From Marinomonas polaris DSM 16579 (lineage in GTDB: Bacteria; Pseudomonadota; Gammaproteobacteria; Pseudomonadales; Marinomonadaceae): 49,975 bases of DNA. Location of the stretch: assembly GCF_900129155.1 (NCBI RefSeq), contig NZ_FQVF01000030.1, positions 1-49,975 on the forward strand, in the 5' to 3' direction. Shown here in pieces: positions 17,409-25,193 of this stretch. The translations under genes and the position numbers were made by a program. Position 1 is the stretch's first letter, and each line of letters begins with the position of its first letter. A model generated the notes under the pieces. That model was not told the origin of the DNA and ran no database searches. It saw only the letters and a list, made by a program, of their open reading frames with translations.

Positions 17409-17690
17409 ATGGACAGCATGACAATGATTGCAATGGTTTCTATCATTACGGCAGGACTAACGATTGCCATCGGTGTTTTAGGGCCTTCACTTGGGGAAGG
17501 TAAGGCGGTGGCGACGGCGTTAACGTCATTGGCTCAGCAACCTGATGCCTCTGCGACGATTACGCGAACCTTGTTTGTGGGTTTGGCGATGATCGAATCC
17601 ACCGCGATTTATTGTTTTGTGGTCTCGATGATTTTGTTGTTTGCTAATCCTTTTTGGAATCATGTCATAGCCCAAACTGCAGGCCAATAA
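17409..17690 (+). CDS. atpE: N-ATPase subunit c (rotor)
   Basis: Two-helix proteolipid forming the rotor ring, 93 residues from the ATG at 17409, which is preceded by ACGGAG; an in-frame ATG at 17388 would add seven unusual residues. Helix 1 carries GPSLGEGKA with a carboxylate at E30. The polar loop is AQQPDA. Helix 2 carries IESTAIY with the main ion-binding E63, plus S64/T65/Y68. The position of E30 is Gln in classical Na+-type rings (GPGVGQG). The double carboxylate resembles N-type c-rings such as that of Burkholderia pseudomallei, for which proton coupling has been reported, while S/T/Y are the Na+-type ligands. The ion used here is therefore open. Confidence 0.95.
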   Translation: MDSMTMIAMVSIITAGLTIAIGVLGPSLGEGKAVATALTSLAQQPDASATITRTLFVGLAMIESTAIYCFVVSMILLFANPFWNHVIAQTAGQ

Positions 17691-17693
17691 ATC

Positions 17694-18506
17694 ATGCTAA
17701 TCGATTGGTTCACCATCATTGCGCAACTGATTAATTTTCTGGTCCTAGTTTGGTTGCTGAAACACTTCTTGTATCGTCCTATTTTGAACACGATTGACGC
17801 TCGTGAAAAACGCATTGCTGATGAGCTAGCCGACGCTGATAGCAAAAGAGCCGAGGCTGATCAGCAGCGCGAGGAATTCCAACAAAAGAACACGGAATTC
17901 GACCAACAACGTACGGCGAAGATGAACATAGTAGGCGAAGAAGCGAAAACCGAGCGAGCACGTTTGTTGGAATCGGTTCGACAAGAGTCTGACGCGCTGC
18001 GCAGTAAATTGGAATTGGCGCTTAAAAACGAACAATTGAGCTTGAAAGATTCCCTAAGCCAGCGAGCACGAGAAGAAGTGTTTGCCATCGTCCGTAAAGC
18101 GCTTAGTGATATGGCTGGCACCAGTTTGGAAGCCAGTATAGCAGATGTTTTTGTGAAGCGTTTAGATGCATTAGCGGACGCTGAAAAGGCCAATTTGCAA
18201 TCGGCTTTTCAAGATTCGACCGAAGCATTAATCGTGCATACGGCGTTTGATTTGCCTAAAAAACAAATCACCCAGATTACCAAGGCGTTACATGGCTTAT
18301 TGGGCGATGGTGTTGTTATTGAATTTGCCACGGATGCTAATTTGATCAGCGGGATTGAGATCGATTCCCACGGTCAGAAAATTGGTTGGAGCATCGCTGA
18401 TTACCTGACTACGCTGACTAAGCGAGTCAATGACGTGATGCTTTCTCATAATGCTGTTCAAGACGAAAGCCCTGAGCTTGAGAAAAGCCAAGAGCAGGCT
18501 TCATGA
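17694..18506 (+). CDS. atpF: N-ATPase long b subunit (b with delta-like C-terminus)
   Basis: Peripheral stalk, 270 residues against about 156 for E. coli b. An N-terminal anchor (FTIIAQLINFLVLVWLLKHF, about 6-25) is followed by a long charged coiled coil (about 30-150). A C-terminal part (about 180-250: HTAFDLPKKQITQITKALHGLLGDGVVIEFATD, then LISGIEI...GWSIADYLTTL) resembles the delta/OSCP end. No separate atpH is present, as expected for N-ATPases, so this subunit probably does both jobs. It starts 3 bp after atpE and ends in ATGA with atpA. Confidence 0.93.
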   Translation: MLIDWFTIIAQLINFLVLVWLLKHFLYRPILNTIDAREKRIADELADADSKRAEADQQREEFQQKNTEFDQQRTAKMNIVGEEAKTERARLLESVRQESDALRSKLELALKNEQLSLKDSLSQRAREEVFAIVRKALSDMAGTSLEASIADVFVKRLDALADAEKANLQSAFQDSTEALIVHTAFDLPKKQITQITKALHGLLGDGVVIEFATDANLISGIEIDSHGQKIGWSIADYLTTLTKRVNDVMLSHNAVQDESPELEKSQEQAS

Positions 18507-20041
18507 TGTCGATGTTTGACGGGTTATTTGCTGATTTAAAACAGGCTCGGGAATCGTTCGAACCCGCTTTGTCACCACGGGAAATCGGTAAGATTACCAG
18601 TGTGGCCACGGGGATTGCCAAGGTATCTGGCTTGCCTAATGTTGGCTACGACGAGTTATTGCTTTTTCCCGGTGATATTTATGGCATCGCGTTTAATGTC
18701 GATGAAGACGAAATTGGCGTGGTATTGCTTGGCGAGTACTGGCATTTGCAAGCTGGTGATGAAGTCGAACGACTTGGTCACGTGGTCGATGTGCCGGTTG
18801 GCGATGGCTTGGTTGGTCGCATTATCAATCCAATCGGTAAACCTTTGGATGGCAAGGGCAATCTGGCGACTACCGAGCGCTTACCAATCGAACGACCTTC
18901 GCCAGCCATTATGGATCGAGCTGGCGTGAGTGTGCCGTTGCAAACGGGCATTAAGGTAATTGATGCCTTGATACCAGTCGGGCGTGGGCAGCGAGAATTG
19001 ATTCTTGGTGACCGACAAACTGGCAAGACGGCGATTGCCATGGACACGATTCTCAATCAGCGCGGCAAAAACGTCTTGTGTGTCTATTGTGCTATTGGTC
19101 AACGCGCGTCTGGAGTTGCCAAGGTTATTGCCACTTTGCGCGAACAAGGTGCGATGGAATACACAGTCGTGGTTGTGACAGAAGGCAACGAGCCACCGGG
19201 CTTAGCCTATGTTGCACCTTATGCGGCGACCAGTATCGCGGAATATTTTATGGAACAGGGTCGTGATGTGCTGATTGTCTACGATGATTTGACGCACCAT
19301 GCTCGAGCTTATCGTGAATTGTCTTTGTTGTTGCGTCGTCCACCAGGACGAGAAGCCTTCCCCGGCGACATTTTTTATATTCATTCGCGTTTGTTAGAAA
19401 GAGCGACGCATCTGAGCAAGGAACTCGGCGGCGGTTCATTGACGGCGTTGCCAATTATTGAAACCGAAGCGCAGGATATTTCGGCGTACATTCCGACCAA
19501 TCTTATCTCCATTACCGATGGGCAAATTTACCTTTCGCCGGCCTTATTTGAACTGGGTATTTTGCCTGCGGTTGATGTGGGGAAATCTGTGTCTCGGGTG
19601 GGTGGTAAAGCGCAAAGAGCCGCGTATCGCGGTGTCACGGTGGATCTTAAATTGGCTTATGCGCAATTCGAGGAACTGGAAACCTTCGCGCGTTTTGGCG
19701 CTCGATTAGACGATGATACGCTGAAAATTATTGAACATGGTCGACGCATCCGAGCTTGCTTGAAGCAGCCAGAATTCTCGCCGGTGTCCATGGCGGAACA
19801 AATCGCCGTTTTAGTTGCTTTGACCGCAGATTTGTTTGATGACATTGACTTAGACAATATGCCAGCCGCGGAGCAAGCCGTTCGGGATGCTGCTGCGAAT
19901 ATCACCGATGATATTGCAGAGCGTTTAGAAAGTACTGATAAATTAAGTGAAGAAGATAAAGCGGTGATTCTTGAGCTAGTGCGTGAAGCGCTTGAAGCCT
20001 TTAACACCGACACAGGTTCAGGTTCAGGTGAGCCAGCATGA
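18503..20041 (+). CDS. atpA: N-ATPase alpha subunit
   Basis: Non-catalytic nucleotide-binding F1 subunit, 512 residues. P-loop GDRQTGKT (169-176), the DDLTHHARAYRELSLLLRRPPGREAFPGDIFYIHSRLLERA block, and QIYLSPALFELGILPAVDVGKSVSRVGGKAQ are all typical alpha signatures. The acidic tail ends TDTGSGSGEPA. The ATG at 18503 overlaps the atpF stop by 4 bp; an ATG one codon later is equally possible. Translationally coupled to atpG by ATGA. Confidence 0.96.
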   Translation: MMSMFDGLFADLKQARESFEPALSPREIGKITSVATGIAKVSGLPNVGYDELLLFPGDIYGIAFNVDEDEIGVVLLGEYWHLQAGDEVERLGHVVDVPVGDGLVGRIINPIGKPLDGKGNLATTERLPIERPSPAIMDRAGVSVPLQTGIKVIDALIPVGRGQRELILGDRQTGKTAIAMDTILNQRGKNVLCVYCAIGQRASGVAKVIATLREQGAMEYTVVVVTEGNEPPGLAYVAPYAATSIAEYFMEQGRDVLIVYDDLTHHARAYRELSLLLRRPPGREAFPGDIFYIHSRLLERATHLSKELGGGSLTALPIIETEAQDISAYIPTNLISITDGQIYLSPALFELGILPAVDVGKSVSRVGGKAQRAAYRGVTVDLKLAYAQFEELETFARFGARLDDDTLKIIEHGRRIRACLKQPEFSPVSMAEQIAVLVALTADLFDDIDLDNMPAAEQAVRDAAANITDDIAERLESTDKLSEEDKAVILELVREALEAFNTDTGSGSGEPA

Positions 20042-20925
20042 CAGACAGTATTGCCAGTTTGCGTCACAAAATTACCAGCGCCCAAGACTTAGAGTCAGTG
20101 GTGCGCAGCATGAAAACCATCGCGTCGTCGAGTATTGGGCAATATGAAAAGGCTGTGCATTCGCTCGATGATTATTATCGAAACGTGCAATTGGGATTAT
20201 CGGCGTGTTTGTCGCAAACTGCACAATTAGAACGGCCTGAGGTAATCGTTAATCGCTCTCAGAAAGACGCACCTGCCATCGGAGTGATTGTATTTGGGTC
20301 GGATCAAGGCTTAGTTGGCCAATTTAATGAAGTCATGGTCGAGTTTGTTGTCGACTCCTTGGCAAAATTATCGGGCAATAAAATGGTTTGGGCTGTTGGG
20401 GAAAGAGTTGAGTCTCGCTTGTTAGATACGGATTTAAAGACCGAAGAAAGTTTTGAATTACCTCATTCGATCAACACCATTACTGGATTAGTCGGCGAGA
20501 TTTTAATTGAGCTGGAAGCAAAACGAGATCAGGGGCTGATTGACCAAGTATTTTTGTTTCATCATAAACCCGAAGCCAATTCGATTTCTCGACCCGTGAA
20601 TCAGCAGCTTTTGCCTTTGGAGGAAGCTTGGCAGCGAGAGTTGGTTGCTATTGATTGGCCAAGTAATAATCTTGTTGAAGTGATGCCAGATCAGGATCAA
20701 ACACACCGCGCTTTTGTACGTGAATATCTGTTTGTTAGCCTTTTTAGAGCCTGCGCGGAATCCCTTGCCAGCGAAAATGCCAGCCGTCTTGCCGCCATGC
20801 AGCGAGCTGAAAAGAACATTGATGAGATACAAGAAAACCTCAATAAAACCTTTCACCGTCTGCGTCAAAGTGACATTGATGAAGAATTATCGGATGTGTT
20901 ATCGGGTTTTAATGCATTGAATTAG
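20038..20925 (+). CDS. atpG: N-ATPase gamma subunit
   Basis: Rotary shaft of F1, 295 residues. The N-terminal helix SIASLRHKITSAQDLESVVRSMKTIASSSI and the C-terminal helix SENASRLAAMQRAEKNIDEIQENLNKTFHRLRQSDIDEELSDVLSGF form the coiled-coil axle; the Rossmann-like middle contains VIVFGSDQGLVGQFNEVM. This is the last gene of the N-ATPase operon, overlapping atpA by 4 bp. No strong terminator follows; only a weak AACCTA/TAGGTT pairing is visible downstream. Confidence 0.95.
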   Translation: MTDSIASLRHKITSAQDLESVVRSMKTIASSSIGQYEKAVHSLDDYYRNVQLGLSACLSQTAQLERPEVIVNRSQKDAPAIGVIVFGSDQGLVGQFNEVMVEFVVDSLAKLSGNKMVWAVGERVESRLLDTDLKTEESFELPHSINTITGLVGEILIELEAKRDQGLIDQVFLFHHKPEANSISRPVNQQLLPLEEAWQRELVAIDWPSNNLVEVMPDQDQTHRAFVREYLFVSLFRACAESLASENASRLAAMQRAEKNIDEIQENLNKTFHRLRQSDIDEELSDVLSGFNALN

Positions 20926-21229
20926 AACCTAGATCAACATTTTAGTGAGTAAATCGTAGGTTACGCTTTAATAAAGAGTAGTGTGTTCGCTAGCGCACGG
21001 AACTTTGAGTAGCAAAACGATAGAAATGTCTTGAGATCATTGCACGATTACTGTGCTTGCCAATACTTTGTTAAAAATAGACTCAAAATGCTCATTTATA
21101 ACCAATAAACTCTGCTTTTTCGTCTATTTTTGCCTCGTCTTGGCTTCGCTCGCGACTTCGTGAAACGGTCTCATTCTATCGCTTTGTTGCGACCTGATTT
21201 TCACTTGAAAAATACTTAAGAATTATCCT
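20926..21229. other. Intergenic between N-ATPase operon and Crp-type regulator
   Basis: 304 bp without a gene. It holds a palindromic GTTCGCTAGCGCAC block (20985-20998) that is also found, slightly varied, before the operon (13846-13859), and an A+T-rich stretch near 21060-21120. A TTGCGACCTGATTTTCACTTG segment lies before the regulator start. No confident promoter can be assigned. Confidence 0.5.
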
Positions 21230-22018
21230 ATGCATGATGCAATCGATACGACCTTTTCACCATTACAGAATCACTTATTAGCCGCCTTACCTGAGGAAGT
21301 TCAAGTCCGTATCTTTCCTTTTCTTGAGTTGGAAAAACTGGAATTAGGGCAAGTGATGTACGAAGCGGGCGACAAATTAGCTTATGTACACTTTCCTGTC
21401 GATGCCATAGTGTCTTTGCTTTACGTGATGGAAAGTGGCGCGTCTGCCGAAATTTCTGTGGTGGGCAATGAAGGTTTGGTGGGCGTCGCCTTATTTATGG
21501 GTGGCGAAAGTACGTCTAGCCGAGCGGTGGTGCAAAGCGCGGGATATGCGTATCGCCTAAAAGGCAGCATGCTAACGGAAGAATTTAATCGGCACGGTAA
21601 GCTGCTAGAATTAATGCTGCGTTATACGCAATCCTTGATCACCCAAATGGCGCAAACCGCTGTCTGCAATCGGCACCACTCTATCGACCAACAATTGTGT
21701 CGCTGGTTGTTATTGTCACTTGATCGTTTGTCCGATAACCATCTCACCATGACCCAAGAATTAATTGCCAATATGTTAGGCGTGCGCCGTGAAGGTGTCA
21801 CCGAAGCGGCTGGTAAATTGCAAAAGCTTGGGGTGATCGATTATCACCGAGGTCACATCACTGTGCTAGACAGATCGAAACTCGAAGAATTGAGCTGCGA
21901 ATGTTACGCCGTGGTGAAGACAGAAACAGATCGTTTATTGCCATATGTGGTGCCGAAAACCTATTCCTTACCGAAAGTGTATTCTTTGGTAAAAAAGTCT
22001 TCCTTGCCCAAAAAATAG
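21230..22018 (+). CDS. Crp/Fnr-family transcription regulator
   Basis: A 262-residue regulator. A cyclic-nucleotide-type beta-roll spans about residues 18-140 (GQVMYEAGDKLAYVHFPVDAIVSLLYVMESG). A C-terminal winged helix follows at about 170-230 (HLTMTQELIANMLGVRREGVTEAAGKLQKLGVI). It lacks the N-terminal cysteine cluster of FNR/Anr, so it is not an oxygen-sensing Fe-S protein, and the arginine motif for cAMP is not evident. The C-terminal tail carries a degenerate repeat (VVPKTYSLPKVYSLVKKSSLPKK). It sits between the N-ATPase operon and stress-membrane genes; a role in regulating this island is plausible but unproven. Confidence 0.88.
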   Translation: MHDAIDTTFSPLQNHLLAALPEEVQVRIFPFLELEKLELGQVMYEAGDKLAYVHFPVDAIVSLLYVMESGASAEISVVGNEGLVGVALFMGGESTSSRAVVQSAGYAYRLKGSMLTEEFNRHGKLLELMLRYTQSLITQMAQTAVCNRHHSIDQQLCRWLLLSLDRLSDNHLTMTQELIANMLGVRREGVTEAAGKLQKLGVIDYHRGHITVLDRSKLEELSCECYAVVKTETDRLLPYVVPKTYSLPKVYSLVKKSSLPKK

Positions 22019-22036
22019 CTATGATAATGTGCTTTT

Positions 22037-22315
22037 TTATACCGATTTATGAAACGCCTTTCGTGTTGTGTTGATGAATCGAATTCCTCTCGAAAGTGTT
22101 CTTACTAAGCTGATACTGATCGCCATGTAGGACACTTTTGATGCGAGGTCGACGACATTGTTTTTGGTCAGTAGGCGCATCAGAATGCTGCGAGGAAATG
22201 TATTGTCGGAATCAATGGCAATTCGTTTTATAGTGCGACGATTTTCCTCTAATTCAAGACGTAAAGACTCCCGCTGCTTGACTAAATCTTGTTTGGATAG
22301 CGCTTTATAATTCAT
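22037..22315 (-). CDS. YqjK-like small protein
   Basis: A 92-residue protein, last gene of a minus-strand trio comparable to E. coli yqjD-yqjE-yqjK. Its N-terminal half is helical and charged (LVKQRESLRLELEENRRTIKRI), the second half amphipathic to hydrophobic (VVDLASKVSYMAISISLVRTL). Similarity to YqjK is suggested mainly by position and size, so the name is tentative. It starts in a 4-bp ATGA overlap with the YqjE-like gene and converges on the Crp-type regulator with 18 bp between the stops. Confidence 0.6.
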   Translation of the reverse strand: MNYKALSKQDLVKQRESLRLELEENRRTIKRIAIDSDNTFPRSILMRLLTKNNVVDLASKVSYMAISISLVRTLSRGIRFINTTRKAFHKSV

Positions 22316-22683
22316 AGAATATTTTGCTTAATTATCTCGATGTCTTCGGCAACTTCTGCGCGTGTTGCGGCAAAAAATCCATCTGGATGAGTCAATAGGG
22401 CGAAGAAGCGTCGACAGGCAAAATACGAAATAGCACCGTAAAGAATGCATACCGACGCAATCGCGCTAATTAAATAGTTTGTGTTCCAGCATAAGGCGAC
22501 GACAAACACACCAAGGAAGAGACAGAAACAAATAAAACAGGCGAAGCCAATACAGGCTGCTGCAAACATTTGTTTGAGTCGTCTTTTTTCTTCCACCCAT
22601 TCTACCTTCATCAGCCGCCAGTGCAGTCTGGTTTGGTCAATAAGACGTTCTTTGGCGGAATGTAATCGTTGCAGGCTCTTCAA
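22312..22683 (-). CDS. YqjE/holin-X-like membrane protein
   Basis: A 123-residue inner-membrane protein with two adjacent hydrophobic helices (FAAACIGFACFICFCLFLGVFVVALCW, about 39-65; YLISAIASVCILYGAISYFACR, about 69-90) between charged ends. This is the layout of the YqjE / putative holin superfamily III proteins that accompany DUF883 proteins. It lies between the DUF883 gene and the YqjK-like gene. Function is unknown; E. coli counterparts are stationary-phase/stress membrane proteins. Confidence 0.75.
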   Translation of the reverse strand: MKSLQRLHSAKERLIDQTRLHWRLMKVEWVEEKRRLKQMFAAACIGFACFICFCLFLGVFVVALCWNTNYLISAIASVCILYGAISYFACRRFFALLTHPDGFFAATRAEVAEDIEIIKQNIL

Positions 22684-22801
22684 TTATTTAACGGATTGAA
22701 TGCGCTTTGCAGTGCATTCTCCGACCTCATAGATATGGCGTAATATGGCATGTTGCTGGCTCTTATTCGAGAAACACTACTATTTGTGTTAGACAAGCTG
22801 T

Positions 22802-23152
22802 TTAAGAGCGTCGCGCTAACAAGGCACCGAATACAACACCTACTAAGGCACTGGCTGCAATCACTTGCCAAGGCTTTTCATGGGCGTAGGTATTGGCCAC
22901 TGCAGCAGATTTTTTTGCTGCACTAGAAACCGTTGCACTAGTGTGATTTATAGAGGCTTTTGCCGCAGAGATTGAGTCATTAATTTTTGCTCGTACTTGC
23001 GCCAATTCTTCGCCAGTAACAGACGTGCTGGCTTTCACCAAATCTTCTATGTCGGACAGAAAGTGACTGAATTCAGTAGAGACTTTATCCATTGTGCTGT
23101 TATGGCTTTGACTATGATCTGGAGTATGACCATCTATCTTAGACGTTTTCAT
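22802..23152 (-). CDS. DUF883 family protein (YqjD/ElaB-like)
   Basis: A 116-residue protein with a helical, charged region (DKVSTEFSHFLSDIEDLVKASTSVTGEELAQVRAKINDSI) and the diagnostic DUF883 C-terminus: HEKPWQVIAASALVGVVFGALLARRS, a single membrane helix ending in R-R. E. coli YqjD and ElaB are tail-anchored inner-membrane proteins that bind ribosomes in stationary phase. It starts a minus-strand group with YqjE- and YqjK-like genes; 118 bp of non-coding DNA separates it from the YqjE-like gene. Confidence 0.88.
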   Translation of the reverse strand: MKTSKIDGHTPDHSQSHNSTMDKVSTEFSHFLSDIEDLVKASTSVTGEELAQVRAKINDSISAAKASINHTSATVSSAAKKSAAVANTYAHEKPWQVIAASALVGVVFGALLARRS

Positions 23153-23260
23153 TATGCATTCCTTTTTTGTGGTGGATGTTAAACGCTACTCTATTGTTTT
23201 CTAGACTAAGTGAAGGCAAAGCCCAGGTCTGTTCGTCAGCGAACTTAGCAAGCTTTGTTT

Positions 23261-23494
23261 TTAAAGCTCGATGCAATTGGCCTGTGTATAAAGGCTGCCA
23301 TGACCTGATTGTCTGCCTGATGATTTTAGTGCGGCATAGGCTTCGGTAATTTCTTTGAACAAGGGCTCGCAATTTGACTGCTCAGAAATATCTGGATGAT
23401 ATTTGTGGGCAAGCTTGCGGTAAGACTCTCTGATTTCTTTCGCCGATGCGGTGAGTTCTACTTCTAGGGTTTTGTAATAATCATTGAATTGCAT
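23261..23494 (-). CDS. Short J-domain protein
   Basis: A 77-residue protein consisting almost only of a J-domain, the DnaK-activating module: DYYKTLEVELTASAKEIRESYRKLAHKYHPD (HPD at about 33-35) and the helix ITEAYAAL. The CbpA/DnaJ substrate-binding regions are absent, and the tail SGRQSGHGSLYTQANCIEL is unlike the normal helix IV continuation. It is either a natural mini-J protein or a remnant of a CbpA gene. It has an RBS (CGGAG) upstream and sits between the DUF883 gene and nnr on the same strand. Confidence 0.8.
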   Translation of the reverse strand: MQFNDYYKTLEVELTASAKEIRESYRKLAHKYHPDISEQSNCEPLFKEITEAYAALKSSGRQSGHGSLYTQANCIEL

Positions 23495-23573
23495 GGTCAG
23501 TCTCCGATCAAAATAGATGAATAAAAAGTACAGAGCCGTTCGTTTTTGAGCTGTGCGAATCTGTCCATTTCCC

Positions 23574-25193
23574 TTAATGAGATGCAGAAAACTCGATTGT
23601 CATTTCCATTTCTGAAAAATGGCGTTCTGTTTGTTTCATCAGCAGGGCCAGTTGTTTAAAGACGGCAGGTAAGCGATAGGGTAAATCTTCCGCGATTAAT
23701 CCTGGTCCAAAGTTGTTTGCTGCTGCACCGTGCAACCAAACGGCCGCCGCAGCGGCATGAAAAGGTTCCATGCCTTGTGTAAGTAGACCGAGCACTATGC
23801 CTGCCAACAGATCGCCAGATCCTGCGGTTGCCAAGGTTGATGGTGCATTGGTATTGATGATGGCGCGTCCATCAGGGGCGGCGATGACGGTATCATTGCC
23901 TTTCAGTATGACGATGGCACCGCTTGCTTTAGCTGCAGCGCGAGCGCGGGACAGCTTGTCGTGACCAGAAGAGTCGACCACGTCTTTGAACAAGCGAGTA
24001 AATTCTCCTTCGTGTGGCGTCAGCACACATGGACCGGTGATCGCGTCAAACAGATCGCTTGGCTTGTGTTGGAATGAAGTAAGCGCATCAGCATCGAGAA
24101 CGGTTGTCTGTCCAGACTTCAGCATGGTCAAGACTCGTGCTTGGGTGTCGGGACCAATACCCGCGCCGGGACCAATCAGTAAGCCCGTAATGCGTTTATC
24201 TTCAAGCAGTATAGCCAAGTCTTGATGTCGGTGAATTGGCTTGACCATGATGCTGGTTAGTGTTGCAGCATACACAGAAAGAGCGAGGTAACTCTGGCTC
24301 ATGTCCACCGCGACTGTTGTCAGTCCAGCGCCGACACGAGCCGCCGACAAAGCCGCCATACGAGCCGCGCCAGTGGTTGGCCAGCCGCCCCAAACCAGCG
24401 CATGACCTCGACTATATTTGTTGCTGTGTTGATTTAATAATGGCAAATCGTCAGCCCATAACGCGGGATGATTCTCAAAAGTATCAGGGGGAATGCTGAC
24501 AAACACGGAAGCGGGTGTTCCTATATCGGCGACGACCAGTTCTCCGCACAAACTTTTCCCCGGTTGCAACAGATGACCGGGCTTTTTACGAAAGCAGGTT
24601 AGAGTGAGGGCGCAAGGCACAGCACCCATATTTTCGCCAGTGTCGCCCACTAATCCGCTCGGCACATCGACGGCTATAATGGTCAGTTTGTTAGCCGCCG
24701 CTACAGCAAGGGTCTCGGCTACCGCGCCTTCTAAGGGGCGAGTTAGACCCGCGCCAAATATCGCATCGACAATCAGCTCCGCGCCGTTTAGAGCATCGGG
24801 CGTGAGCGTTTCAACGGGCCCATTCCAGAGAGAAGCATGATGTGCCGCAGAGCCACGAAGCTGATCACGAGTGCCGAGTAACGCGACGCGCACTGGCCAG
24901 TTTGCTTCAGCCAAATGCCGAGCAGCGACAAAACCATCACCGCCATTGTTGCCGGGGCCGCAAAGTACTAATACTGGCCGCAAGCTCCAGCGATTCATAA
25001 TAGCGTCTGCCACAGGACGGCCAGCGTTTTCCATTAGAGTGATTGCATTGATGCCATAGGCAATGGTTAATCGGTCAACTTCGGTCATTTGAACCCTGTT
25101 GAGAAGGGCGTGTGGCAGACGATCAGACTGCCCGCGTTGTGAGTCTAAGCCGGATTCCCAATGGCCGGGTTGAGGAATCGTTAAACGTTTCAT
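23574..25193 (-). CDS. nnr: Bifunctional NAD(P)H-hydrate epimerase/dehydratase
   Basis: Repairs hydrated NAD(P)H: the N-terminal YjeF domain epimerises NAD(P)HX and the C-terminal ribokinase-like domain dehydrates it with ADP. It has 539 residues from the ATG at 25193. Epimerase motif GPGNNGGDGFVAARHL is at about residues 78-93; dehydratase signatures are VLTPHEGEFTRLF and the anion-hole motif ATAGSGDLLAGIVLGLL near the C-terminus. The start at 25193 is preferred over 25232 because it forms an ATGA overlap with the PRC-barrel gene. Near transhydrogenase and AdhP, so it serves the same nicotinamide pool. Confidence 0.94.
   Translation of the reverse strand: MKRLTIPQPGHWESGLDSQRGQSDRLPHALLNRVQMTEVDRLTIAYGINAITLMENAGRPVADAIMNRWSLRPVLVLCGPGNNGGDGFVAARHLAEANWPVRVALLGTRDQLRGSAAHHASLWNGPVETLTPDALNGAELIVDAIFGAGLTRPLEGAVAETLAVAAANKLTIIAVDVPSGLVGDTGENMGAVPCALTLTCFRKKPGHLLQPGKSLCGELVVADIGTPASVFVSIPPDTFENHPALWADDLPLLNQHSNKYSRGHALVWGGWPTTGAARMAALSAARVGAGLTTVAVDMSQSYLALSVYAATLTSIMVKPIHRHQDLAILLEDKRITGLLIGPGAGIGPDTQARVLTMLKSGQTTVLDADALTSFQHKPSDLFDAITGPCVLTPHEGEFTRLFKDVVDSSGHDKLSRARAAAKASGAIVILKGNDTVIAAPDGRAIINTNAPSTLATAGSGDLLAGIVLGLLTQGMEPFHAAAAAVWLHGAAANNFGPGLIAEDLPYRLPAVFKQLALLMKQTERHFSEMEMTIEFSASH

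Noticed and set aside
22680..22871. 63-codon minus-strand frame between the YqjE-like and DUF883 genes
   Set aside because: Overlaps the DUF883 end out of frame, serine/cysteine-rich without family pattern; treated as non-coding.
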